Source of the DNA: Macrotrachela quadricornifera
Lineage: Eukaryota > Rotifera > Eurotatoria > Philodinida > Philodinidae
Direction of reading: 5' to 3'
Length of the DNA stretch: 64,000 nt
Assembly: GCA_022393335.1 (NCBI GenBank)
Contig: JAJEKB010021802.1
Span: 665,271 to 729,270 of the forward strand
The translations under genes and the position numbers were made by a program. Of the stretch, positions 44,858-56,550 are shown in pieces. The notes beneath the pieces are model-generated. The model did no database searches and was not told the DNA's origin. It saw only the letters and a list, made by a program, of their open reading frames with translations. How positions within the stretch are numbered: position 1 is the stretch's first letter; each line of letters starts with the position of its first letter.

Positions 44858-47570
44858 CGCAAATTTTAAAATGCCTGATGTTTTGATCAGTTGATTATAT
44901 GGTTCTTGATAAAAATTGTTTTATTTTCATTTTTTGATAGAATTGTTAATTCATGATTATTGTGTTAGCTTGTCAAGTGTATTCATGTTTTTTTATGCAT
45001 TACTACGTCGCTTCTTTTGTATGCATACTGTTTCTTACGAGAAGTTGATTATTTGAAATGAAAAATTGAGTTTGACACTTTATACGCTTCTTTTTGCATA
45101 TAAAATATATTGTCCTATAGAAAGAATTCTGATGAAAAAAACAATTCTATTTTTATTAAAATGGTCGATAATTAATACGTTTGCTAATATTTGTTGCAAA
45201 ACTAATGAAATACAGAGAAATATCATTCTGTTGTGATTGTTATAAATACATCTATTGAAATGATTCTTAGTATTTGAAATAGAATAAACGAAATTAATAT
45301 GCATTAATTATATCTGAAAATTAATGAAAATTTAATTTAATATTATATTAATATTAAAAGTTTACCATGATTTAGTAAGTTTTATGGAAGTTCACTACAG
45401 TTTCAAAGGTTTTCTTTTCTAAGTGGATATGTTACAGTGCTGAGTGTGTGCTTCATCTTCATCTTCGGCATCGTAAGCATGATTAGATCTTAATAGATCC
45501 AACCGAAACTACTAATTAATTTATTAAAAATTCAATTATAAAAGAATTTGTCTTGCTGAATTATTTTGAAATTCATTTCTATCATTGAGTGTAAGAAAAT
45601 ATAAAAAGTCAATACGCACATAATTTCAATCTTCGCATAAAAGTAAATATTTTTTTGCATTAAGTCTTGCTAATTTCTCCTTTCTGAGACGTATTTAAAA
45701 TTACAAACTGATAAGAAATTGTATTATCACAAGAGATTTTATGACGTATAATATAGAAAAGAATATAAAAAAAATAAGAGAGCATTTCAAAGTACACATA
45801 TTGTGCCAATCGTTTCGATGACTCTGTCTAGACTTCGTCAGGAGACGTTGCACTTTCGAAGAACTATAAAATATTTCTCGGCTTATGAGTATATGGAATT
45901 GTTTGCAAATTTTCGATGAAAGATTTGTGATGCATGAAAATCTTGGGTAGTCATAAGACAACTATGTATGTAGAGAATTCTATCTAAGTCCTTATACTTT
46001 GTAAAAGTTTCATCAATGCTGTCTGATGTATTTTAATATCAGACATTTGATAATGCGAAATATCAAATTCTAACTTCTTGAAACCATAAATGCTGCTAAA
46101 CTTGTCATACAACATTGAATCCTTTTGGAGTCCGAATTCTTGATGGGCTATAAAGTCTTCACATCATCTCAGTCTTTATACTCATTACTCGTCGAGTCTT
46201 CAGATATCTAAGCTGTTCGAAATCAGAATGTTGGAGTCATCATAAGTTGCCGTTCATGTGAAAAATACGCGAATGACAGTGCCTGTTCTGTCTATACATA
46301 ATTATATTCTTTGCGTATTTTTGTAAAGTTAGAGACTTTCACCATAATTTAACCCATTCCTTTCTTGTTAACCGCCGTTATCAATGTATTGGAATCATTT
46401 TTAAAACGTAGAAAGTTGCACTCTATTCCTTAACATAAAAATGTCAAAGAGAATCATGTCAAAATGTTAATTCCTCAGAAAAAACAAAGATCGAAGATAA
46501 AATTGTAATCTGAGAAAAACGGATCTTGAATGAGAAAAATCTAAGAGCGTTATTGCATCGTTTATTTTTATCTTTTTCGTCGGTCAACTCAGTTGTTCAT
46601 ACATATATAAATCTATATATTATCATATCACAAAAGGTGATGGTGTGTTTATTCTTCAGCTTTGAATTCATTATCAATGAAAGGCGAAAACTTCCGCTTT
46701 TATTCTGATATGCTTCAATCGAAATAAACAGAAAATACAGTTGATAAGAATGATGAGGGTGAATACATTCAAAAATTAAAAATATTGAAATTCTCAATAC
46801 TAAACCATGAGCAAATATTTCTGATACCATATTCAGCCGATAATTGAAAGATTCAATACTCTAAAAAAAGAGGATTTTTACTGAACCAAAAACGGTTCAT
46901 TCAACTGGAACATAAGAAGATCTTTTTTCCGGTTTTGTATCTAACCTGTTTCCTTTAACTGAAAAAGGTTCCATATATTTTGCCATTTCAGATAAGTCTT
47001 TACTAACACCTATAGATACGATATGAAATGAGAAAAATCGCAAAAATACATTGATCCATCAAGTCACTACGACTCATTTATACCATTTAGACATCCAATA
47101 GAATCATCTATATTCAAGAAAGCGAATTATCTTCAGCATAGATAACATCATATAACACCCGAACGACTAGTAACATATAGTGACGCAATGAGCAAATATG
47201 TCACTGCTATTTTCTTATCCTCACCCTCCCTCAATGTTCGATGGTCTTATTGGACTCCCCTCTTCATAATGCGTTCCTCATTTATGGAATACTGTATATT
47301 ATGTTTTATATTTAATATGATGCCATCTAGTTTTTGTAAGAATTCAAGCTTTTATGATTTTTTTTTTATAAAGCTTGTCTTATCAATTTCTGATACATTC
47401 TGATTAATTCAATATATAAGTTAACTATTTTTAATCATGAATCATAAAGTCAATGATTGAAAAAGAATTATTCATCATTATAGTACTTACAAGAGAACGA
47501 TGTAATAACCTTATTGACGCACGTGTTCTTTTTTTTTATTATCTTTTTACTTTTCTCTCTATACATTAAT
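44858..47570. other. intergenic DNA, no gene seen
   Basis: AT-rich spacer. At about 46857-46990 is a single arm resembling the TA-flanked MITE family (ACTCTAAAAAAAGAGGATTT, then ACTGAACC and GGTTCATT), apparently truncated. No coding region supported. Confidence 0.4.
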
Positions 47571-48269
47571 ATGCCATCTTGTATCTATGATGCTCGTAGT
47601 AGTTCTTATTTACCAAAAGAATTAGCATCTACAACAGAAAATTATGAAACTGAACATTTTTATTATAATTATGATACTAATATTCTCGATTGTAAACTTT
47701 TAACGACAAATCTCTATGAATCATTTTTTCAAAATATTTTTCCAACAAATATTAATGAACATGAATTAACTAATGAAATGTTAAATGTTATACATTCATA
47801 TACAAATAGTCAAACAAATGAATGTTATATAAAAACAAATTTAAATTTACTTAGTGCTAATTATAATGATATTGATTGGTTATATGTTAATAAACTTCGT
47901 TCATTAATTCGTGGCTTAAGAAAAATAAATATTAAACCTATTTATTATCGTGGATTAAATTTAAGTAATAATGAAATAAAATATTATATTGAAAAACAAA
48001 ATAATTTTTATTATACAAATTCATTTTTATCATTTACAATTGATCGTTTATTAATTTATCCTGGAAATTCTATATTAATATTAAAAACAGAAAATTCAAG
48101 TGATAAAGCAAAACAAAATTTAGCTAATATTTGGAAATGGAGTACATTTACTGATGAAAAAGAAGCTATTTTATCTGTTGGAACAAAATTAAAAATTTTA
48201 AGTGTTCATTATTTTGGTTATAAATGGGAAATTGAAATTGAATTAATGGAAGATGATAATGATACTTAA
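47571..48269 (+). CDS. R-S-E class mono-ADP-ribosyltransferase
   Basis: Intronless 232-residue protein. The first ATG in frame is 47571 (MPSCIYDARSSSYLPKELAS); the frame is open further upstream but without an ATG. Motifs of the arginine-specific ART family appear in order: IYYRG with Arg127, NSFLSFTID (S154-F-T156, the STS-like motif), and FTDEKEAILSVGTKLKIL with E196-x-E198. This is the R-S-E triad that binds NAD and catalyses ADP-ribose transfer to a protein side chain, typically arginine when ExE is present. No signal peptide follows the chosen ATG, so it is probably intracellular. ART genes of this kind are strongly expanded in bdelloid rotifers. Target protein unknown. The triad looks intact, so activity is expected. 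Confidence 0.8.
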   Translation: MPSCIYDARSSSYLPKELASTTENYETEHFYYNYDTNILDCKLLTTNLYESFFQNIFPTNINEHELTNEMLNVIHSYTNSQTNECYIKTNLNLLSANYNDIDWLYVNKLRSLIRGLRKINIKPIYYRGLNLSNNEIKYYIEKQNNFYYTNSFLSFTIDRLLIYPGNSILILKTENSSDKAKQNLANIWKWSTFTDEKEAILSVGTKLKILSVHYFGYKWEIEIELMEDDNDT

Positions 48270-49200
48270 TCATTTATTATTATAATATAGATAAGAACAG
48301 TAAAAATAATTGTTTTTGGAATTACATTTAAATAATCAAATGATATTATTCGAGTAGTTGAATGTAGAACTCTTTTTTCTGTTCGTCTGCTTTGAAAAAA
48401 ATTTTGTCAAAAGGATTTAAATGAATATCGACAAGAATTTATCGTACAAATGAACGAAATAGGACTAGAATATGATATTTAGCAATTAGATTTTAATAAA
48501 AAATAAAATCTAAGAATATCTTTATCGATCACATTTTAATATATGAGAATATAATAAGATAAAAAACCTAATAGTGGATTATAAATGTTAATACTTCGAC
48601 ATAAACCAGGAGTAGGCAAATGATTAAATGAATTATGATCGAATTATCAAGTGAAAAATGATGCAAAAATTATAAATAATTTAATAAATTACAAAAAATA
48701 GTTGGTGAATCTTCGATATGTTCAAATCGAAAAAATTCTTGAATATGAAACACACTAAGTTTAAGAGACTTTGTAGAGTTTTTTTAATGTTGATCGTATT
48801 GATAAAAAATATTTTAGGTTTTATTGAGAAATAACGATGTTATAGTTAAAATAAAAACATTATGAAATACTGAATGGATCCAAATATTTTGCAATATAAT
48901 TTGTCTTGCGAATATCTCTTCATAGAAAAATAAAATCTTTTGGCTTTCTTTCAAAAGATCAAACGGTGTAACGCTCTGCAAAAACTATATAAAAAAAAAA
49001 CTCCTATTGAAAAACAAAAAGCTCTTCCAAACATTTATATATTACGCAAAACAACGAAAAGAGATACGAGACTTTTGACGTGCACTGTATTTATTTGATT
49101 AATAATACGAAAAACTGATGCTATCTGATCAAAAATGATTCGATCAAATTTTGGGAAAGGATGAACTTTTACATAATGCCCTTACGATGATTGTCCAATG
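48270..49200. other. AT-rich spacer, no gene seen
   Basis: 3' flank of the ADP-ribosyltransferase gene and AT-rich DNA leading to a large palindrome. No gene supported. Confidence 0.4.
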
Positions 49201-49874
49201 TACTCACGAGGGAGGTACCCGAAGTGTTCACTCGACTTAGAGCTCATATTTTGCTCATAAGTAGGCCTCTATGCCACTAGTTAAACCCTAGAAAAACACG
49301 TGCCCATGGGCAGTTAGAGTCGACTTATGANNNNNNNNNNNNNNNNNNNNNNNNNNNNNNNNNNNNNNNNNNNNNNNNNNNNNNNNNNNNNNNNNNNNNN
49401 NNNNNNNNNNNNNNNNNNNNNNNNNNNNNNNNNNNNNNNNNNNNNNNNNNNNNNNNNNNNNNNNNNNNNNNNNNNNNNNNNNNNNNNNNNNNNNNNNNNN
49501 NNNNNNNNNNNNNNNNNNNNNNNNNNNNNNNNNNNNNNNNNNNNNNNNNNNNNNNNNNNNNNNNNNNNNNNNNNNNNNNNNNNNNNNNNNNNNNNNNNNN
49601 NNNNNNNNNNNNNNNNNNNNNNNNNNNNNNNNNNNNNNNNNNNNNNNNNNNNNNNNNNNNNNNNNNNNNNNNNNNNNNNNNNNNNNNNNNNNNNNNNNNN
49701 NNNNNNNNNNNNNNNNNNNNNNNNNNNNNNACTTAGTGAAACGGTCATAAGTCGACTCTAACTGCCCATGGGCACGTTTTTTTCTAGGATTTAACTAGTG
49801 GCATAGAGGCCTACTTATGAGCAAAATATGAGCTCTAAGTCGAGTGAACACTTCGGGTACTTCCCTCGTGAGTA
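49201..49874. mobile_element. inverted repeat around an assembly gap
   Basis: Arms 49201-49330 and 49745-49874 (about 130 bp each) are inverted copies. TACTCACGAGGGAGGTACCC on the left matches the inverse of GGGTACTTCCCTCGTGAGTA on the right, and both contain GTGCCCATGGGCAC or its truncated form and TAGGCCTCTATGCCACTAGT. Between them are 400 Ns. More GC-rich than its flanks. Probably a foldback or MITE whose centre could not be assembled. Confidence 0.75.
49331..49730. other. assembly gap (400 N)
   Basis: A run of exactly 400 N, so its true length is unknown. Open frames drawn across it are meaningless. Confidence 1.
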
Positions 49875-50096
49875 ACGAAATTTTTATATTTTGTATATGA
49901 TAATTTCATTGAAAAGTTGTGTATTTAGTGGTTATACTAATAAGACTTACCGTTTTGATGAGTATCAAGATATTAAAACAGGGAAATAGATTAAATAATT
50001 CTTTCTAAGATGAAAATCTATTAATATAACTGAATTAAATTATTTTCTAGCGATCAATACAAAAAAATTTAGTTGTGTGTATTATGGAAGATTTTC

Positions 50097-52133
50097 TTAA
50101 TAATCGATATTGATAGAATCTGTTTTATCCTTGTATTCATCACCAACATACCAGAGACTATTTTTTAACCAATCACTATGACCAGTACCGTTAGGTTTGT
50201 ATAACATCATTTGATGACCAGGTCCAATTAATATTGCTGATACCTATATAAAAATATTCACGAAAATAAAATACGAATAAAAAATGTAATTGTTTACTTT
50301 ATCTTGCCAATGTTGACCACCTGTTGAATCTTTATGACCTGAATCATTGAAACATTGCATATAATGTCCAGTTGGACAGCCAATATCTATGTAGAATAAA
50401 CAAGATTGAAGATAGTACGTAACAATGATATGTAAATAAACTTTGATTTAGTTCTGTCATCGATTTTTATCTTTACTATTGATAAATTTTCGTCTATTTG
50501 AACGGTAAAATTAACTTACCAACACATACACATCCAGTTAATCCTTGATGTGTCACATCAAATGGTAATAATCCATTGACTGCTGCATCAATATTTGGTA
50601 CAACTGGTGGAGCATATTTATATTTGTATACTTTGATCATTGCAGAAGCAAGATTAAGATCACCAATAGTAACAACAATTAAATCATTACCAGTAAAATT
50701 ATTATTATCATTGATTAAAGAGAGTGGATATCGACCATCGACTACCTATAAAAATAAATAGTAGAGACAGTATTGAATTGTATACAAAACAAAAATAGTG
50801 TGAATTTACACGAGAAAGCATAGCAAAATAGGATGCTTCGATGACTTGAGCTATTGTATCATCTCGTGTACGTTCATATAAACGAGCTAGACCAAGATAA
50901 AATATTCCTAAGTTAAATTTATAAACAAAAATTATACAAATTTTCAAATCATATTGTTTGATGTTTTTCGTCAGATAAAATACCTCGAAATGTAATTTGA
51001 TCTCCTTTACATGTGTTTGTATCATCACATCCTTCATATATAATATTATTTCGTGTAAATTGGCTAATAGCATTCCGAATATAGGTCATTGCATGTGTGA
51101 TATATTGTTGATTACCAGTTGCATTAGCTAGTGCTATGAGTGCTTGTACTAAAACACCATATTCATAGGTCAAAGACTAGAAGATAGTTAAGAAATTGAA
51201 AATTTATTAGGAAATGTATATTATTTACACCGCCTCTTAGCTGGCATTGTTCATTAGCAGTGTCCATAGTATCTCTCTGATAGCCCGTTTGAGGATTGAG
51301 TAGATCAGTCGAAACTAACCAATTGTATATATCAATCGCTCCACCACGTGCGCCACCATGAAGTAATGTTGGATCGTGTGTGAAGGAATACATTGTAGCC
51401 ATTGTATAAATAGTTAAGACATTTGATATAGTAGTTTTATCAGTTATAGAAGGAGGTGGATTTCCGTAATACCAATAGATTCTAGTTTGTAGAAATTTAA
51501 AGTTACAAAAAAAATGTCTCTAGTAATTTTGGAATAGAAAACTTACCCACCACCGCATTCTCCTGTTTCATGTTCAACATTATCATTAATAACAGCTTGT
51601 GCAGCATCGACAAGTTCTTGAGTTGCATCACCAACTGATCGAATATATTGTTCTAAACGGAGAGCACCATTTGCCCACCAAGCTTGATCATCTGTGAATT
51701 TAGTATGAACATAATTATTTTGCTTTTTAGCTGTTTCAATTGCAGCCCAACGTGTAGCCAAGTATAACTTATCCGTAGCTAAAGGCAGAATTCTTTTTTT
51801 TCTTTAACTAATACGTACTTTTATTTTAATAAGCATACCTCTTCCTCCCATTGTATTGAAAAATTCAGCAAATGCCCATAATCCTACACCACTAGGCCAC
51901 CATATACTAGGTCCACCATCTGACCATAGACCAAAACCTCCATCATGATTATACCAATTACCAGCTAATTGTGTAGCAATATCATAGGCAATAGCATATG
52001 GGCAAACACCGCCTTGAAATTTACCAACACAAACAGAACGTAATGCTTGGAATACATCTGTTGATGGTGGACTACTGTTTATATACCCGGTAGCAAGAAG
52101 AAGAACAAAGATGAGAAGAAATGTTTTGTACAT
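50097..52133 (-). CDS. secreted GH76-like alpha-mannanase family protein (8 exons)
   Basis: Exons, 5' to 3': 52133-51839, 51778-51547, 51481-51229, 51176-50984, 50907-50810, 50745-50520, 50386-50298, 50243-50097. All GT-AG, phases close, 510 residues. Signal peptide MYKTFLLIFVLLLATGYINS. The catalytic-type region has FTDDQAWWANGALRLEQYIR, matching the DDxxWW catalytic aspartate pair of the GH76 alpha-1,6-mannanase family, then ETGECGGGIYWYYG, and TYEYGVLVQALIALANATGN, matching the family's TYNQGVLIGGLxxLYxxTG. The helical repeats fit an (alpha/alpha)6 barrel. The C-terminal ~120 residues (CVCVGDIGCPTGHYMQC and the WYVGDEYKDKT region) form a separate Cys-containing module I do not recognise. 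Predicted to cut fungal or bacterial mannan. The family is mainly fungal and bacterial, but this copy has seven spliceosomal introns, so any transfer is old. Confidence 0.78.
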
Positions 52134-52312
52134 CTGTAGGAAAAAAGGAAAATATCAGTCATCAAATCTAATTCAACTATGAATTTTTAAGTTTTTAAGA
52201 AAAATTTTTTAAATTCTTCTACAAAGTTTCTTCGACTTTATTTTAATATTTCAAGAAATAGTAAACATTAGTCGATCTTTTTATGCAATTTTTACTCAAA
52301 ACTAACTAGTTC

Positions 52313-52900
52313 TTAACTCTTTCATGACGGGAGACGCATATATGCGTCATGGGTATTTTCTTCAAATAAGTGTGCATAGTATGCATCGAAGAGTAAAAAT
52401 AACTGCGTGTAGTCAGAGTGTGATTCACTATTTTGTTCTTTACACTCTACACGGCAATCAAAGACAATACACCATACTGATTTTTTCTCTTTTACTGTCA
52501 CATGTCTATGATGTTTTGTTGATACATGCTTATTTAAACCAGTTGATAAAAAAAGACGTACGTAGCACGTATAGCTGATACCAATGCTCGTGTAGTATTA
52601 CTTGTATATACTTTTGAATTACATCCGTTTCGTCCCTGAAATTATGGTTTTCGCCAGAGTTAATGAAAGCATGAAAGTTGATGAAGTTCTCTACAATCTG
52701 AATATCGAAAGTGACAAAAATCAGACACTAGAGATGAATGTGCAAACTGTAATGTTGCGTTATGTACTACGAAGTGTTTCGATGATTATCATACGCTGAA
52801 AGAATTCTAATAACTTTACACAAAAGATATGATTATTAAGCTTTAGAAAGTGTAATCGCTATGTATTTCTCGAAAAACTACCCCATCCTGAAAAGGTTAA
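52313..52900 (+). mobile_element. piggyBac-like element, internally deleted
   Basis: TTAA at 52313-52316 and 52897-52900 flank a 580-bp body. The left tip CTCTTTCATGACGGG and the inverse right tip CCTTTTCAGGATGGG match at 11 of 15 positions. A perfect 16-bp palindrome GACGCATATATGCGTC (52333-52348) lies 16 bp inside the left TTAA, mirroring the design seen at 38.7 kb. Near the right end it carries the Cys-rich tail of a transposase, so it is a deleted relative of an autonomous copy. Confidence 0.7.
52721..52810 (+). pseudogene. piggyBac transposase C-terminal Cys-rich remnant
   Basis: The frame DTRDECANCNVALCTTKCFD continues DYHTLKEF and stops at 52808-52810. CxxC-x5-C-x3-CF-x2-YH is the C-terminal zinc-binding motif of piggyBac transposases. 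Upstream the frame is broken. It sits 86 bp before the right TTAA, as expected for the 3' end of such an element. Confidence 0.65.
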
Positions 52901-53169
52901 TGAAAAATAACCATTACAAAGACATCTACTCATGATTTTTTTTGTACCTTTTTTAATTCTATCAATTTTGTTACTCTTATGTCTTAATTTGATAAACTGA
53001 TATTAAATATATGTAGTTTTAATGAATAGCTGAAAAGATGTTGTTCGTACTATCTAAACTATAGAATTCGTGACTACGATAGATGGAAAAAATATAATAA
53101 CGATCAGAATCTATTTAAATATATACAGGGTATTTCATAAGTTTTGACACGCGACAAAATTCGTGTATA

Positions 53170-54035
53170 CGAACACAGAACAATGTCTAATCATTATGTT
53201 TCTATATCATCTTCAAGTACTCGTGATGACCTTTCCAATGATATATAATTGAATAGCATCCTCCCTTATAATAATAAAAATCTAAACATGAGTATGTGCC
53301 GATAAAAGTTTCGAAATCGACCAGTATAATATTGGATGTATCTTGTACATACCTTGGTGTAGATAAATAATATAAATCTTGAATTTGTTTTAAAAAGGTG
53401 CGACGTGAAAAGCTCTACAAATGTGTCAAAATAATCACTTACTGATTTATTTTCATAGCATAGCTCATACGCAAAATAAACAAGCTTCAGAAGGATGATA
53501 ATGAATATAATAAAAAAAAATAGTTCGAAGACTTTTTTATTTTGCATATATCTCAGCTTGAGAATAAGATAAGTTCATAGAGTTTTATTTCGAAAGATGC
53601 ACTATAAAAAGTTCTACAAAATGTGTGCAAACAGATCTCAATTATAAAATAAAAAAAGTCTTCGAAATATTTTTCTCTTATACTCAATTCGATTGGAAGT
53701 AGCACCATCATCAAGGTTCTTCATTTTGAGTATGAACTATGCCATCAGAACAAGTCAGTATCTATTTATTTAGATACTTTTTGTAGACTTTTTCACGTTG
53801 CATCTTTTAAGAAAAAAATCAAGATCTTATCATTTATTTGCACCGAGATATACGTGAAATAAAAGAATGTTACCAACATTTTGATAAACTCTGCTTTCTA
53901 TTATGTCGATTTTGAAAATTTTATCGTCACATACTCATGTTTATATTTTTATTATTATAAGGGAAGATTTTATTCAATTATATATCATTTGAAAGATCAT
54001 CACGAGTACTCGAAGATGATATAGAAACATAATGA
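53170..54035. mobile_element. foldback element with ~145-bp arms
   Basis: The left arm at about 53190-53330 and right arm at about 53905-54035 are inverted copies with few differences: CATTATGTTTCTATATCATC against GATGATATAGAAACATAATG, ACTCGTGATGA against TCATCACGAGT, and CATACTCATGTTTA. The loop holds three copies of the motif TGTAGA(A/G/C)(C/T)TTTTCA... (53395-53421, 53595-53620, 53781-53807). Member of the same dispersed family as 12.3-13.7 kb. Just outside the left arm, CAGGGTATTTCATAAGT at 53127 resembles a mariner tip, but no partner was found. Confidence 0.7.
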
Positions 54036-54382
54036 ATAATTTCACGAAATTAATGTGTTGAATTATTATAATAGCAATAAGTATTATTAGTTGTCAATCA
54101 GTATCAATCGAAAACTTTGAGAACTATCATGTTCATTCAACAGAACACAAATCAGCTTTTAATTAACTTTTTAGTCCATTGCTTAAAAAAGTTCTTAATA
54201 TTTGTTGTCAACGCCTTGATTCAAAAATTTACCATATTAAATGTGATCGAAATAGTTAATCAGGTCAAGTTTGTAACAATAATGGGCAGAATGATTAGTG
54301 CTCTAAATCCATTCAATATTCTTCTCGTTTTCATTTAGCCGTATCACGCACATTATATCCTATTGGAAAAATGATCAAATAA
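54032..54382 (+). pseudogene. decayed small secreted Cys-rich protein
   Basis: A single 117-codon frame runs from ATG 54032 to TAA 54380-54382 but has several internal stops. Its beginning encodes a signal-peptide-like IIIIAISIISCQSVSIENFE. The middle gives FSPLLKKVLNICCQRLDSKI and YHIKCDRN. The end gives SGQVCNNNGQND, then CSKSIQYSSRFHLAVSRTLY and PIGKMIK. Frame continuity across the stops, with no shift, suggests a formerly functional secreted protein disabled by point mutations. No family recognised. The ATG overlaps the end of the foldback arm. Confidence 0.45.
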
Positions 54383-56550
54383 TGCTTTTTTCCAAAATTT
54401 CTCTACAGCATTATCATGTGCCGATATCATCTCTGAATAAGTATTTGTATATTTTGTAGATATCTCTAGTAAACATTCAAAATACGATTATAGATATATA
54501 ATATTTTAGCAGTTATAAGAGTCAACTATTTTCATCTGCCAACCACTTTTGCGTGTTCTCTTCCATATGGTGAATTTTCTTTTGCCATTACGTCATACTT
54601 ACTTTTTTTTCTGCTACAGTATTAGATGTATTTATTCTTTTACATTCTTTCTGAATAATGATGGGTTTTCTCTCGTACAGTTTTCTTCTTGGTTTTTTCT
54701 TTTAAGGACTGGGTATTACCATATTCAACATATTGCTTATATAGTTAGTGAATTTTCGCAATAAATAATATGTATATGTCAACTACTTTCATCTACGATT
54801 ATTATTCAGAACAAACAATAGCATTTTTGAGTGAAATAAATTCAGAATTTCTACCATACAGATTTCATATGATTTGTTACCCATCAATATTGGAAATAGG
54901 ATTGTCAATTACATAGGTAAGTCAATAATGAGTAAGTATGTTACAATCTTCAAGTAGTTAAAAAAAGATTAAATATAGACTTCATATCAGTTGTTTTACG
55001 TATATTGAAATCAGAAAAAAAAGTATACTTTTTATATAAAAATCTTTATAAGTAGTTGTTGCTATTATCATTAAAACGATAATTATACATATACAGAGAA
55101 TTTTAAACATTAATATCAATAGAAGATTTATGTATGCATAAAATCAAAGATGATAAATAATTTTTATGAAGAAATCATGGCCTATTAGTTCAAATTTGTT
55201 TCTTCCTTTATATTTCTTCCATCTATCGTTCTTTGAATCATACAGAAACCAATCTTTGTCTTTTGTTCATGAATCATTCTCATATAGTTGCGCTGACGGT
55301 TCTGTTTTTGTCACGACTACCTTCAAAAAGAGAACAACAAAAAGAAAAAGAAAATGATTACTCAATCTGTTAGCAAGGTGAGTATATTCTTTTTATTGAT
55401 AATGTCTGAAGTAATGCATATGATTATTCATAATTTCTACATATCTATACATTAGTAATTCTAATAAATATTTGTATAATTATCATTATTTATTTTGCTT
55501 TATTAATCATTCTGACATGTGTTTCTCAATATATTTAGTTTCAATATATTAATAATATAATTCATTTCTTCGTCATGGAATTTTCACCATCGAAAAACTT
55601 GCTATTCTTCGCTAGCATTTTATTATACACTTGTTGGTGATTTCCAAAACACGCATTACCGCATCACATGTTAGACTTTACTCTTTAACATTATGCACGT
55701 TTCGAGGAATGTTTCTCTATGCAACGTCATGGGTTTTTCCTTTTCTATACACATATATATATATATATACATGTACATTCATCCATATGGATGTGTAGTC
55801 ATACTTCTCTGTTCTCTCTTCTATCATTATCTTTATCAACTCGAATAAGCTAGAACTCACGTTCACGATGTTATATATATATCACAAAATCTACAATATC
55901 AAAGAGTTATGTATAGTTTCTTCTAGAGTATGATAGGCTGTTAGATTTATTTACTAGATACATATTTCATTTGAATAATTATTTACAAACCACACTTACT
56001 TTATAGAAACAGTTAAGAATATTCGTTTCCCATCAGTTTTAGTTAAATTATTTTGAATATTATTATATATAAGAGTCAAGGGAAAAAATACTCGCATGCA
56101 GCACCGAAAAACACTGAAAAGTGCTGAACAGGTGCTGAGTACATGCTGAAGTATTGAGATAGTAATTGATTTTTTTTTAGAATGCTACATACGCTAAACC
56201 ATCACATTCTGACCAATTAAGAACGCTTTTATCAGATACATTATTGTACTTCAATACTAGTAAGCTTGGTAAGTATCCAATCAGAAATTGACCTATTTTA
56301 CAAAATTATCTAATTCCAAATCATGTAGAGAGAATCCGTGTTTTGATCTTGGCTCAGTAACAGGTAATCTAACAATACGCATGAGGTATATAGATAGACC
56401 CTATAGACTTATCTCGTATACTCTTGTAGTCTTATATTGTTGTACTCTTGTGAGCTTACCTTCTTGTAGACCTACACTCTTACATCGTTGTAGCTTTACC
56501 CCTTATAATCTTATTGTCTTATAGCTTGGTAGCTTTTTGGATTTGTACCT
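54383..56550. other. intergenic DNA, no gene seen
   Basis: AT-rich spacer with a short TA microsatellite at about 55748-55769. From about 56095 there is a run of CTGAA/GTGCTGA words ('agtgctgaacaggtgctgag') that is loosely mirrored near 56820-56865, perhaps the ends of an old insertion. No coding region supported. Confidence 0.4.

Noticed and set aside
47514..47570. Upstream hydrophobic extension of the ADP-ribosyltransferase as a signal peptide
   Set aside because: The frame is open but begins with TTG, not ATG. The first ATG is 47571. It could only be real if an upstream exon is spliced in, and none was found.
49314..49761. Two 144-codon open frames on opposite strands
   Set aside because: They consist almost entirely of Ns from the assembly gap.
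53127..53160. A mariner element starting CAGGGTATTTCATAAGT
   Set aside because: Only one end was seen. No inverted partner and no transposase were found nearby.
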